56,445 nt of DNA. Source: an uncultured Ectothiorhodospiraceae bacterium (GTDB taxonomy: Bacteria > Pseudomonadota > Gammaproteobacteria > XJ16 > Halofilaceae). Position 1 is the stretch's first letter. Each line of letters opens with the position of its first letter. The notes beneath the pieces are model-generated. The model was not told where the DNA came from and did no database searches. It worked only from the letters and a program-made list of their open reading frames with translations. Location of the stretch: positions 1-56,445 of the forward strand of contig CAJXKK010000018.1 of NCBI GenBank assembly GCA_913055615.1, written 5' to 3'. Both the position numbers and the translations under genes were made by a program. Shown piece by piece: positions 30,408 through 38,722 of the stretch.

Positions 30408-31787
30408 CTATCCCGTTTCCCGAGGCACCGCATCGGGTGGTTCGGTGTTGGCGAGGGCGCGGCTCCAGGCGTACCAGGCGGCGAGGAGGACGGCGGGGAC
30501 GCCGGCGATGCCGATGGCGATGAAGAACCACGGATAGCCCCAGGCCTCGACCGCGACGCCCGAGAAACCGCTGACGAACTTGCCCGGCAGGGTCATCAGC
30601 GAGGAGAACAGGGCGTACTGGGTCGCGGTATACGCGCGGCTGGTCAGGCTCGACATGAAGGCGATCAGGACCGTGCTGGCGAAACCGTTGGAGAGATTGT
30701 CGGCGCTGATCGTGACGACCAGCATCGCCACCTCGGCGCCGATCGTGGCCAGCACCGCGAACAGCAGATTCGTGACCGCCGTGAGCGCGGCGCCGATGAC
30801 CAGCATCCGTGGGATGCCGTAACGCGTAACCATCAGGCCGCCGACCAGCCCGCCGGTGATGGTCATCACCACGCCGTAGACGTTGGTGATCGTCCCGATC
30901 TGGCTCAGCGAGAACCCGAGATCGAGATACAGCGGGTTGGCCATGGCGGCCATCGAGATGTCCGAGATGCGATAGATGCCGATCAGCGCCAGCAGCGCCA
31001 GGGCCAGGCGGCCGTAGCGGCTGAAGAAATCGACAAACGGACAGACCACGGCACCGATCAGCCAGGCCATGATGCGCCGGCGCAGGACCGAATGGTGTTC
31101 GTTGGCGAGCAGGTAGTCCTGGACCCGTTGCTCGCGTTCATGCACATGGCGCGTGATGCGCTTCTCCGGTTCCGGACGCAGCAGCACGGTGACGACACCG
31201 ACCGAGACGAGCCCCGCCATCGCCAGATAGGCCGCGGTCCAGGAGACGAAATCCGCAATGTATAGGGCCACGGCACCGGCCATGACCAGGCCGATCCGGT
31301 AGCCGATCATGTAGGTCGCGGCGTTCGCCGCCTGGATCTCATCGGCCGCGGATTCGATCCGGAAGGCGTCGATCGCGATATCCTGGGTCGCCGAACCGAA
31401 CGCGACCAGCAGGGCCAGCACGACCACCGGCGCGATCGCCGTCACGGGGTCGCTGAAGGCGAGCCCCGCGAGCCCGCCAATGATCAGCAGCTGCCCGAAC
31501 AGCATCCAGCCGCGGCGCTGACCGAGTCCACGCGTCAACAGCGGCAACGGCAGTCGATCGACCACCGGGGCCCAGAAGAACTTGATCGAGTAGAGGATGC
31601 CGATCCACGAAAAGAAGCCGATCGCCGCGACCTCGACCCCCTCGGAGCGCAGCCAGGCGGTCAGTGTCGAGAACACCAGCAGGAACGGCAACCCCGCCGA
31701 GAAACCGAGGAACAGCATCGTGATCACGGGCGGCTGGCGATAGACCGCGAACGTCTCGCGCCAGTCCCGGCGGGGTTCAGCAGTCAT
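30408..31787 (-). CDS. ampG: AmpG family muropeptide permease
   Basis: This 459-residue major-facilitator transporter has about 12-14 membrane helices. The AmpG signature is seen in LGFSAGLPFLLVFSTLTAWLR, KFFWAPVVDRLPLP, RGWMLFGQLL and GSATQDIAIDAFRIE. AmpG imports anhydromuropeptides from the periplasm for peptidoglycan recycling and can feed AmpR/AmpC signalling. The racemase gene upstream ends 36 bases before it on the same strand, so both may be cotranscribed. Specificity is inferred from family only. Confidence 0.9.
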   Translation of the reverse strand: MTAEPRRDWRETFAVYRQPPVITMLFLGFSAGLPFLLVFSTLTAWLRSEGVEVAAIGFFSWIGILYSIKFFWAPVVDRLPLPLLTRGLGQRRGWMLFGQLLIIGGLAGLAFSDPVTAIAPVVVLALLVAFGSATQDIAIDAFRIESAADEIQAANAATYMIGYRIGLVMAGAVALYIADFVSWTAAYLAMAGLVSVGVVTVLLRPEPEKRITRHVHEREQRVQDYLLANEHHSVLRRRIMAWLIGAVVCPFVDFFSRYGRLALALLALIGIYRISDISMAAMANPLYLDLGFSLSQIGTITNVYGVVMTITGGLVGGLMVTRYGIPRMLVIGAALTAVTNLLFAVLATIGAEVAMLVVTISADNLSNGFASTVLIAFMSSLTSRAYTATQYALFSSLMTLPGKFVSGFSGVAVEAWGYPWFFIAIGIAGVPAVLLAAWYAWSRALANTEPPDAVPRETG

Positions 31788-31823
31788 GGGTGCGGCTCCG
31801 CGGGAGCGGCTGGATGCGGGCCC

Positions 31824-32525
31824 TCATACCGCCGCGTCCTCCAGCGCCCTGGCGACCGCGGCATGCGCGTGGATCGCGGTGGTATCGAACAGCGGCAGCG
31901 GGCTGTCCGCCGCATCGACCAGCATCGTGATCTCGGTACAACCCGCGATGACCGCTTCGGCACCGGCACCACCCGCATGGTCGATCATGCGCTGGAGGGT
32001 CGCGCGCGAGTCAGCCCGGGTGGTGCCTTGGCAGAGTTCCTCGAAGATGATCCGATTGAGTTCGCCACGGTCGCCGGAACTCGGGACATCGACCTGCAGC
32101 CCGCGCCGTTCGAGACGCTCGCGATAGAAGGGTTGTTCCATGGTGTAGCGCGTGCCGAGCAGTGCCACGCGCCGGACACCGGCGGCTTCGACCGCCTCCG
32201 CCGTGGCGTCGGCCAGGTGCAGCAGCGGGATATCGATGGCCGCCGCGATGATATCGGCACAGCGGTGCATCGTGTTGGTGGCCAATAGCAGGAAGTCGGC
32301 CCCGGCCGCCTCGATCCGGCGGGCATCGGCCGCCAGCAGGGCACCGGCGGCATCCCATTCATCGCCCGCCTGCAGCGGCTCGATCGTGGCGAAGTCGACG
32401 CTGATCAGCGCTATGCGGGCGGAATGGAGCCCGCCGAGACGCGTACGTACGCCCTCATTGATCAGGCGATAGTAATGCGCCGTGCTCTCGTGGCTCATGC
32501 CACCAAGGATGCCGATCGTCTTCAC
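31824..32525 (-). CDS. Aspartate/glutamate racemase family protein, YgeA-like
   Basis: This 233-residue PLP-independent amino-acid racemase begins MKTIGILGGMSHESTAHYYR. The first catalytic position is Thr83 in LATNTMH, and the second is Cys196 in GCTEIT. The Thr/Cys pair, instead of Cys/Cys, is the hallmark of E. coli YgeA, a broad-spectrum racemase. LGTRYTMEQPFYRERL and NRIIFEELCQG also match that subfamily. Location upstream of ampG suggests a link to peptidoglycan or D-amino-acid turnover, which is an inference. Confidence 0.88.
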   Translation of the reverse strand: MKTIGILGGMSHESTAHYYRLINEGVRTRLGGLHSARIALISVDFATIEPLQAGDEWDAAGALLAADARRIEAAGADFLLLATNTMHRCADIIAAAIDIPLLHLADATAEAVEAAGVRRVALLGTRYTMEQPFYRERLERRGLQVDVPSSGDRGELNRIIFEELCQGTTRADSRATLQRMIDHAGGAGAEAVIAGCTEITMLVDAADSPLPLFDTTAIHAHAAVARALEDAAV

Positions 32526-32759
32526 GCGCTGCCTCCGGTGCGGCCCGATCGGAAACCGGACGCGGGCGCAGGATAAACCAAGCGACCGCTGCTGGGCAGT
32601 GGTCCGCCGATGGATCCATCGGGACGGCTTTACGGGTCCTCGGCAAGACGCGAAGGAAAGAAAGACGGTACGGCGACTGCCACCGTACCGTAGAAACGCT
32701 CCTACAATGGGGCCTCACCCTTATCGGGCCGAGACCGGCCTGCGACCGCAGGAAGCGCG
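32526..32759. other. Intergenic region upstream of the racemase, with two palindromes
   Basis: No gene is seen between the racemase start and the slyD terminator. CCGATGGATCCATCGG at 32607-32622 is a perfect 16-bp palindrome 82 bases upstream of the racemase ATG and could be a regulator site. A 9-bp stem, ACGGTACGG (32665-32673) with CCGTACCGT (32683-32691), follows. A CTCCTACA fragment nearby resembles the outer part of the REP sequence seen elsewhere. Confidence 0.4.
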
Positions 32760-32782
32760 CCACCGCGGCGACGCCGCGGTGG
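32760..32782 (-). terminator. Hairpin downstream of slyD
   Basis: CCACCGCGG and CCGCGGTGG form a perfect 9-bp GC-rich stem around a five-base loop, starting seven bases after the slyD stop codon. There is no U-tract, so it may act with Rho or as a 3'-end stabiliser. Confidence 0.55.
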
Positions 32783-32789
32783 CAGGACC

Positions 32790-33275
32790 TCAGTGGTCCT
32801 CTTCGTCGCCCGTGTGGACGTGGCCGTGCTCGATCTCTTCATCGGAGGCGGCGCGAACCTCGACGACGTTGACGTCGAAATTCAGAGGTACACCGGCGAG
32901 CGGGTGGTTCGCGTCGACCGTCACCTGGTCATCGGCGACCTCGGTGACCGTGACGATGCGGCCCTGGCCGTTCTCGTCGGAGGCCTGGAAGCGCATGCCG
33001 GCCTCGATGGAATCAACGCCCTCGAAGGCCGTCTTCGGGACCTGCTGGATGAGGTTCTCGTCGCGCTCGCCGAAGCCCTCGGCCGGCTCGACGGTGACCG
33101 ACACGGAGTCGCCCTCGCCATTGCCCTCGAGCGCGGCCTCGAGGCCCGGCACCAGGTTGCCGCTGCCGTGGAGGTAGGTCAGGGGCTCGCGGCCCTCGGA
33201 CGTATCGAGTACCTCGCCTTCCTGGTCCTTGAGCGTGTACTCGATCGAGGCCACGGTGTTCTGCGTAATCTGCAT
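32790..33275 (-). CDS. slyD: FKBP-type peptidyl-prolyl isomerase SlyD
   Basis: This 161-residue cytoplasmic prolyl isomerase and chaperone has the FKBP half-domains with the inserted IF (chaperone) domain at about residues 70-125. YTLKDQEGEVLDTS, LTYLHGSGNLVPGLEAALEG and GFGERDENLIQQVPKTAF are typical. The C-terminal tail is short (EIEHGHVHTGDEEDH) with only a few His, so the strong nickel-binding tail of E. coli SlyD is lacking. The gene is monocistronic with a hairpin after the stop. Confidence 0.94.
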   Translation of the reverse strand: MQITQNTVASIEYTLKDQEGEVLDTSEGREPLTYLHGSGNLVPGLEAALEGNGEGDSVSVTVEPAEGFGERDENLIQQVPKTAFEGVDSIEAGMRFQASDENGQGRIVTVTEVADDQVTVDANHPLAGVPLNFDVNVVEVRAASDEEIEHGHVHTGDEEDH

Positions 33276-33390
33276 CGGACTGCTCCGCTCGCATCAGTAA
33301 AGTGAGCCGGCCATGGTAGCGCGGGAAGGGGGGTCTTGCGAAGAGCGCCGTATTCTGCATGCCCGTCACGGGTAGTAGCGGACGTTCTGC

Positions 33391-33634
33391 AATGGAGGTT
33401 CTCGGCAAGGCGCGGAGGGCGCAAAGGGTCGCGAAGAAACCAACAAACCTGTAGGAGCGAGCTTGCTCGCGAACCGGTGTAGCCGGGCAGAGCAATTCGA
33501 ATCGATTCAGGCGTGCGGCAGGAACCCTGAACGCTGTACCAACCGGAACCCGGTTCGCGGCCAGGGCCGCTCCTGTTTTTTTACGCCTTTCTTCGCGATT
33601 CCTGGCGCCCTCCGCGCCCTGGCGAGAACCTCAT
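33391..33634. repeat. Nested inverted module: long arms around a REP pair
   Basis: The 402-base gap between slyD and the ggt-like gene holds no gene. Outer arms at 33391-33439 and 33587-33634 pair along about 48 nt with some mismatches; they contain GAGGTTCTCG and GCGCGGAGGGCGC. Inside are two inverted REP units: GTAGGAGCGAGCTTGCTCGC at 33451 and its partner CAGGAGCGGCCCTGGCCGC on the other strand (33548-33574). The arms recall, in design and in TTCTCG-CAAGGCGC wording, those at 23036-23280. Confidence 0.85.
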
Positions 33635-33677
33635 TACACGGCGTCACAAGCGGGCACCGCATGATCGGGAAGCTCCA

Positions 33678-35228
33678 TCAAGACACGACCGTAGCGACAC
33701 CACCGCGGCGCGGGTCGCCGGCGCCGGTGAAGCCGTCGCGGCCGGCGGCGACCGCGTGGGCGCCGCCGAAGAAGAGGTTGCGCCCCGGCCATAGCCGGTG
33801 CTCGGGCCATTGGCGCTGCAGGGCCTCGACCGTGGCGGCGGGGAAGCCGCCCTCGATCTCCAGGCACTGGCCCTCCAGGTGCAGGCGCGGGCGCTCGACC
33901 GCCGCCTCCAGCGGCAGGCCACCATCCAGGTGGGCCACCAGCACCTGCAGGAGGGCCGAGCGGATCCGGTTTGAACCGCCCGATCCGAGCGCCAGCAGTT
34001 CACCGCCGGCGCGATCCGAGACCAGGGTCGGGGCCATCATCGAGGTCAGGCGGGTGGCGGTCGGCCACTGGCCGAAGCCGCGCGGCTGCAGGTCGGCCTC
34101 GCCCAGCATGTTGTTCAACATGAAGCCGGTGCCGGGCACGATCCAGCCACAGCCCTCGCCGTTGGAGACGGTCAGGGCGGCGGCGTTGCCGCGGGCATCG
34201 ATGACGCTGATGTGAGTGGTGCCACGGTGCGACGGCGGGTGGCCCGCGATCAGGGCGCGGTAGCGCTCGAGCTGCCCGGGGTCCAGCAGCGTGCGGGCGG
34301 TCCGGTCGGTGACGCCGGCATCGAGGCCGGCGTCGAGGCGCGCCTGGCGGGTCGCGTCAAGCACGGCGGCCATGCGCAGCGCCTGCTCCGGCGCGTCGAT
34401 GTCCGTCGCGCCCCGCAGGCCCGCCAGCAGTTCCAGCCCGAAGTCGATCAACAGACCGCCGGACGCCGGCGGCGCGTTCGTCAGCACGCGTCGCCCGCGG
34501 TAATCCACCGCCAGGGGTTCGCGCCGCTCGACTCGATAGCCCTCGAAATCGCCGCGGCGCAGATGCCCGCCGCTGGCACGGCAGGCCGCGTCGATCGCCG
34601 CCGCGACCTCGCCGCGATAAAACAGGTCCGGTCCCTCATGCGCAAGCGTTTCCAGGAATGCGCCGAGCTCGGGCATCGAATGGCGGTCGCCCTCAGCCGG
34701 CGGCCCGCCCGCGGGCGTGAAGATCGCGCGCGCCTCCGGTGTCGCCTCCAGGATCGGGCGGACCACATCGGCGATGTAGGCCTGCAGGGCGTTCATCGCC
34801 AGGCCATCGCGGGCGCAGGCGATCGCCGGGGCGAAGACCTCAGGCCGTGGCATGCGCCCCAGTTCCCGCTGGAAGGCACAGGTCCCCGCTACCATCCCGG
34901 GGGCGGCGGCGGAACCGAGGCCGATGTGGAATTCCTGCCGGGTGGTACCGAAGTCGGCCTGGATGGGGTGGAAATCTACGTCGGCGGGATCGAGCCGCGT
35001 GCCCGGGGTGTGCGCGAAGAAGTCGTACACCCGCGCCCGCTCACCGGCCGGCTGCGCGAGCAGGAAACCGCCACCGCCGGGCGACGCGAGGACCGGCTCG
35101 GCGACACAGGCGGTCCAGAGCGCGGCGGCCGCGGCATCGAAGGCGTTGCCGCCCGCCTCGAGCATGGCGGCAGCGGCATCCCGGGTCGCGGGATGGCCGC
35201 AGGCGATGGCGCCGCGCCCGCCCGCCAT
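33678..35228 (-). CDS. Gamma-glutamyltransferase family protein without signal peptide
   Basis: This 516-residue N-terminal-nucleophile protein belongs to the gamma-glutamyltransferase / cephalosporin acylase superfamily. PGGGGFLLAQ near residue 50 and the autoprocessing site HRGTTHISVID are present, with Thr337 as the expected nucleophile of the small subunit. The family members that handle periplasmic glutathione carry a signal peptide; this one begins MAGGRGAIACGHPATRDAA with none, so a cytoplasmic location and a different substrate are possible. It lies 49 bases after cysQ on the same strand. Confidence 0.85.
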   Translation of the reverse strand: MAGGRGAIACGHPATRDAAAAMLEAGGNAFDAAAAALWTACVAEPVLASPGGGGFLLAQPAGERARVYDFFAHTPGTRLDPADVDFHPIQADFGTTRQEFHIGLGSAAAPGMVAGTCAFQRELGRMPRPEVFAPAIACARDGLAMNALQAYIADVVRPILEATPEARAIFTPAGGPPAEGDRHSMPELGAFLETLAHEGPDLFYRGEVAAAIDAACRASGGHLRRGDFEGYRVERREPLAVDYRGRRVLTNAPPASGGLLIDFGLELLAGLRGATDIDAPEQALRMAAVLDATRQARLDAGLDAGVTDRTARTLLDPGQLERYRALIAGHPPSHRGTTHISVIDARGNAAALTVSNGEGCGWIVPGTGFMLNNMLGEADLQPRGFGQWPTATRLTSMMAPTLVSDRAGGELLALGSGGSNRIRSALLQVLVAHLDGGLPLEAAVERPRLHLEGQCLEIEGGFPAATVEALQRQWPEHRLWPGRNLFFGGAHAVAAGRDGFTGAGDPRRGGVATVVS

Positions 35229-35277
35229 CAGCCGCGGCCCCGCGTGTCGGCACCTCCGCGGCGATCGAAGCGGGTGC

Positions 35278-36084
35278 TCACAGGTACTGCGACCAGTCGC
35301 GGCTGGCGTCGCCGTACACCAGGAAGTCCGGGTTCAACAGGGAGTCGGTCTGATTGTAGCGCAGGGGCTTGAGGTCGGTGTCCGTGACATGGCCGCCGGC
35401 GGCCTCGACCACCGCCTGCGCCGCCGCGGTATCCCACTCCGAGGTGGGTCCGAGGCGCGGATAGAGATCGGCGGCGCCCTCGGCGACGAGGCAGGATTTC
35501 AGCGACGAGCCCATCGGCCGCAATTCGTGCTCGCCGAGTTTGTCGAGATAGGCCTGCAGGCGCTCGTCCGAATGCGAGCGGCTGCCGGCCACCCGCACCG
35601 GCCCGTCGGGCAACGCGCAGACCGAGATCGACACGGGCTCGTGTTCGCCGACGCACTTCCACGCACCCAGGCCGCGGATACCGGCATAGCGCACATCGAT
35701 GACCGGCGCGTAGACCACGCCCATTACCGGGACGCCGTCTTCGATCAGCGCGATGTTGACGGTGAACTCGCCGTTGCGCTTGATGAATTCGCGCGTGCCG
35801 TCGAGCGGATCGACGAGCCAATAGCGATCCCAGCTGCCGCGCTCCTCGAAGGGGACATGCGCCGACTCCTCGGACAGGATCGGCAGCGACGGACGCAGCG
35901 CCTTGAGTCCATCGACAATCATCCGATGCGAGGCGATATCGGCGCTGGTCAGCGGCGAGCGGTCATCCTTGCTCTCCACCTTATAACCGCTGCCATTGTA
36001 GATCCCGAGGATCGCGTGGCCGGCGCGTACCGCCAGATCGATCACGTCCGGCATCACTTCGTCGAGTTCGTTGTCCGGGCTCAT
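35278..36084 (-). CDS. cysQ: 3'(2'),5'-bisphosphate nucleotidase CysQ
   Basis: This 268-residue Mg-dependent, Li-sensitive phosphatase converts 3'-phosphoadenosine 5'-phosphate to AMP, removing a by-product of sulfate assimilation. It belongs to the inositol monophosphatase fold. PLTSADIASHRMI and ILSEESAHVP coordinate metal, and WLVDPLDGTREF carries the DPLDGT signature. SEWDTAAAQAVVEAAGG closes the site. Its ATG overlaps the nudE stop (ATGA), so it is translated after nudE. Confidence 0.94.
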   Translation of the reverse strand: MSPDNELDEVMPDVIDLAVRAGHAILGIYNGSGYKVESKDDRSPLTSADIASHRMIVDGLKALRPSLPILSEESAHVPFEERGSWDRYWLVDPLDGTREFIKRNGEFTVNIALIEDGVPVMGVVYAPVIDVRYAGIRGLGAWKCVGEHEPVSISVCALPDGPVRVAGSRSHSDERLQAYLDKLGEHELRPMGSSLKSCLVAEGAADLYPRLGPTSEWDTAAAQAVVEAAGGHVTDTDLKPLRYNQTDSLLNPDFLVYGDASRDWSQYL

Positions 36085-36635
36085 CCCTCGGTCTCCGTGC
36101 TCAGCAGGTCGCGTACGATATAAAGGGCCGCGAATGTGCGCGCCTCGGTACAGTCCACCCGCGCCAGCAATGCCGGCAGATCGTCGAGCGACCATGCGAC
36201 CACCTCGGGCGGTTCCGGCTCGTCGCCGGGAAGGCTGGACGGGTAGAGATCGCGCGCCAGCACGATCTGCGTCACGTGCCCCAGATAGCCCGGCGCCACG
36301 GTCAGCCCGGTCAGGCATTCCAGGCGGCCGGCGCCGTAACCGACCTCCTCCTGCAATTCCCGGTTGGCGGCCGCGAGCGGATCCTCGTCGCGCTCCACGC
36401 GCCCCTTGGGCAGCGACAGTTCGTAGCGGTCCACGCCGGCGCCGTACTCGCGCACGAGCAGGACCTCGCGCGGGCCAGGCATCGGCACCACGAGGACCGC
36501 GCCGAACCCGCGGTTGGTGAGCTTCTCGAACTGGACTTCGGTCCCGTTGGCGAAACGCAGATCGACCTCCTGGATCTCGAACAGACGACTGCGTGCAATG
36601 ACCCGTGAGGCAAGGATTTCGGGCTTGTTCGTCAT
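36081..36635 (-). CDS. nudE: ADP-compound hydrolase NudE (Nudix)
   Basis: This 184-residue Nudix hydrolase of the NudE type cleaves ADP-ribose, NADH and Ap3A-like compounds. The Nudix box is complete in GRVERDEDPLAAANRELQEE and VGYG. The N-terminal domain (LFEIQEVDLRFANGTEVQFE) matches the family. The start reading MTNKPEILASRV gives the family length; the reading frame is open further upstream without family similarity. It heads a nudE-cysQ-ggt-like operon and is divergent from yrfG. Confidence 0.91.
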   Translation of the reverse strand: MTNKPEILASRVIARSRLFEIQEVDLRFANGTEVQFEKLTNRGFGAVLVVPMPGPREVLLVREYGAGVDRYELSLPKGRVERDEDPLAAANRELQEEVGYGAGRLECLTGLTVAPGYLGHVTQIVLARDLYPSSLPGDEPEPPEVVAWSLDDLPALLARVDCTEARTFAALYIVRDLLSTETEG

Positions 36636-36767
36636 ACGCGGCGTGGCATCCGTTTCGCGCCCCGGTCTGGCGCCCCGGGGCAAGCCCGCGAGCATGGCAG
36701 GTCCGCCCTGGAGCGGCAACCGGGGGATTCTTGGACTCTGTATGTCCAAAGGCAGTACATTGCCGCA

Positions 36768-37460
36768 ATGGACGCCACCCCGCATATCCCGCTGCCGTGG
36801 GACACGATCGACACCGTGCTGCTCGACCTCGACGGCACGCTGCTCGACCTGCGTTTCGACAACCACTTCTTCCTGGAGCATCTGCCGCAGCGTCTGGCCG
36901 CGCACTGGGATCTGTCCGACGAAGAGGCCCGCGCCGAACTGCGCCGACGCTATGAACGGGTGGCGGGGACGCTTGACTGGTACTGCCTCGATTACTGGCA
37001 GCGCGAACTCGAGCTCGACCTGGTCGCGCTCAAACACGAGGTCGGCCACCTGGTGAATTGGCGTCCGCACGCGCCAGAATTCCTCGACGCGCTCGGGACC
37101 GCCGGCAAACGGCGCGTGCTGGCGACCAACGCGCACCCGGGCAGTATGGGATTCAAGTTCGAGCGCCTGGCGCTCGGCGCCCGCTTCGAGGCCCGCTACA
37201 CGTCCCACGATTTCGGGGCACCGAAAGAGCACGCCGCGTTCTGGGATCGCCTGCACGAGCGCGAGGGCTTTCGGCCCGAGCGCACCCTGTTCGTCGACGA
37301 CAATCCGCACGTGCTGGCGGCCGCCCGCGACTGGGGCATCGGCCATCTGGTGGGGATACGCCTGCCCGACAGCACGGCCCCGGCGAATCCGCTCCAGGGG
37401 TTTGCGGCCGTCGATCACCTGGATGTGCTCCTGCCCGGCGCGCGCGATCCTCGTCGCTAA
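36768..37460 (+). CDS. yrfG: HAD-family GMP/IMP nucleotidase YrfG
   Basis: This 230-residue HAD phosphatase has motif I LLDLDGTLLDLRFDN, motif II ATNAHP, a conserved Lys in FGAPKEH and motif IV FVDDNPHVL. WDTIDTVLLDLDGTLLDL and the DNHFFLEHLPQRLA cap match E. coli YrfG, a purine 5'-nucleotidase. The divergent position beside nudE, with gsp genes on the other side, is a known gammaproteobacterial arrangement. The ATG is preceded by a weak purine-rich site. Confidence 0.9.
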   Translation: MDATPHIPLPWDTIDTVLLDLDGTLLDLRFDNHFFLEHLPQRLAAHWDLSDEEARAELRRRYERVAGTLDWYCLDYWQRELELDLVALKHEVGHLVNWRPHAPEFLDALGTAGKRRVLATNAHPGSMGFKFERLALGARFEARYTSHDFGAPKEHAAFWDRLHEREGFRPERTLFVDDNPHVLAAARDWGIGHLVGIRLPDSTAPANPLQGFAAVDHLDVLLPGARDPRR

Positions 37461-37466
37461 CCGCCG

Positions 37467-38237
37467 TCAGCCGCCCTCGGGCAGCATCAGGCGGGCGCTG
37501 CGCCGCACGCGGAAACCGTCGCCGTCGCGCTGCGCGGCCAGACCCAGTGTCTCGCGCAGGCCATCGGGCGCGCTCGCGGTCGGCGTCAGCCGCAGATCAG
37601 CCCGGTATTGGCCATCCGGCTGCAGATCGACCGTACCTGCGAGATCCAGCGCGCCCCCCTCGCCGGTGATCTCGATGACGTAGCCGCCACCGTTGCCCGC
37701 CGCCTCGATGCTCGCACGCACCCGCCCCAGTTCGAGATCGAACGGGGCACGCAGCGCGGCCTCGCTCCACTGCATCCGGCCCGCCAGCCGTTCGATCCGG
37801 CCGTCCGCCAGCGTCGCCGCCTCCACACGCACCAGCAACTGCCCGGCGGGTTCGACACCGAGGCCGGGGAACAGCGCGCCCGCGCCCGCGGCGGGCCCGC
37901 GCAGGGCGAGCCCATCCGCATCGATCCGCCCGCCGAGCCCGCCGGCCAGATAGCCTTCGCCCTGCAGCCCCGCAAGCCGGAACCGCGTGTCCGCGGCCAG
38001 GCGCCCGCGCAGCAGCTGCCAGCCCGACAGTTCCCAGGCTGCGCTCCTGAGCGCCGCCGATCCGCCCGTATCGATGCGTACCGCGCGCCCCTGCCACAGG
38101 GTCCCGCTGACGCCGGCCGCACTAACGCCTTGCGGGGCGAACCACGCCAGGGCACGGGCGGCCGGGAGCTGGGCGGCCAGCCCGGAAAGCCAGGCGAGGA
38201 GGGCCACGCCGGCGAACAGTACGATACGTCGCCTCAT
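37467..38237 (-). CDS. gspN: Type II secretion system protein N
   Basis: This 256-residue protein has one N-terminal membrane anchor (residues 4-22) and a periplasmic beta-rich domain. The sequence LAWFAPQGVSAAGVSGTLWQ is the usual GspN pattern, with G-T-L-W-x-G. The start overlaps the gspM stop by four bases, and it is the last gene of the gspG-N block. Convergent yrfG lies only six bases away. GspN is dispensable in many type II systems; its role is not settled. Confidence 0.85.
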   Translation of the reverse strand: MRRRIVLFAGVALLAWLSGLAAQLPAARALAWFAPQGVSAAGVSGTLWQGRAVRIDTGGSAALRSAAWELSGWQLLRGRLAADTRFRLAGLQGEGYLAGGLGGRIDADGLALRGPAAGAGALFPGLGVEPAGQLLVRVEAATLADGRIERLAGRMQWSEAALRAPFDLELGRVRASIEAAGNGGGYVIEITGEGGALDLAGTVDLQPDGQYRADLRLTPTASAPDGLRETLGLAAQRDGDGFRVRRSARLMLPEGG

Positions 38238-38722
38238 GTACCCGTGCGCTCGAACGTGAACTGCGCGGAGACCTCTCCGGACGCCTCGAGGCGCCGGATC
38301 CGCGCCCGGGTCACCCGCAGCCCGCTCTCGGAGCGCAAGCGGCCGATGATGCGCACCAGCGGATCGAACGCGACCGCCTCGAACTCGAGGCGGGCACCGC
38401 CATCGCCCACCGGTTCCAGCCGCCCGGGGTCGGGCAGGCCGGCACCACGCAGTGCGGTATCGATCGCGAGATAGGGCGGCCGGGTATCGCCGTCGGCGCT
38501 CACGTCGGCACCGCCGGCGCGCAGATCCGCGACCTCGGCCGAGGCATCGCGCATCCATTCGAGCTGCTGTGTCAGCGTCGCGACCCGGCGCTCGCGCTCG
38601 GCGAATGCAACGATGATCGGCTCAACCAGCAGCAGATAGATCAGCACCAGCAGCAGTACGCCCCCGCCACCGAGCACGATCCGGCGCTCGCGCGGTGCCA
38701 GCGACTGGAACCAGTCCTTCAT
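38234..38722 (-). CDS. gspM: Type II secretion system protein M
   Basis: This 162-residue bitopic inner-membrane protein starts MKDWFQSLAPRERRIVLGGG followed by a single transmembrane helix (about 17-39). The periplasmic ferredoxin-like domain follows. GspM pairs with GspL in the inner-membrane platform of the secreton. It overlaps both neighbours by four bases. Confidence 0.88.
   Translation of the reverse strand: MKDWFQSLAPRERRIVLGGGGVLLLVLIYLLLVEPIIVAFAERERRVATLTQQLEWMRDASAEVADLRAGGADVSADGDTRPPYLAIDTALRGAGLPDPGRLEPVGDGGARLEFEAVAFDPLVRIIGRLRSESGLRVTRARIRRLEASGEVSAQFTFERTGT

Noticed and set aside
33557-33581. A rho-independent terminator on the plus strand (GCGGCC stem followed by seven T)
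   Set aside because: No gene is transcribed rightwards into it. Both neighbours run leftwards, and the stem is part of a REP unit.
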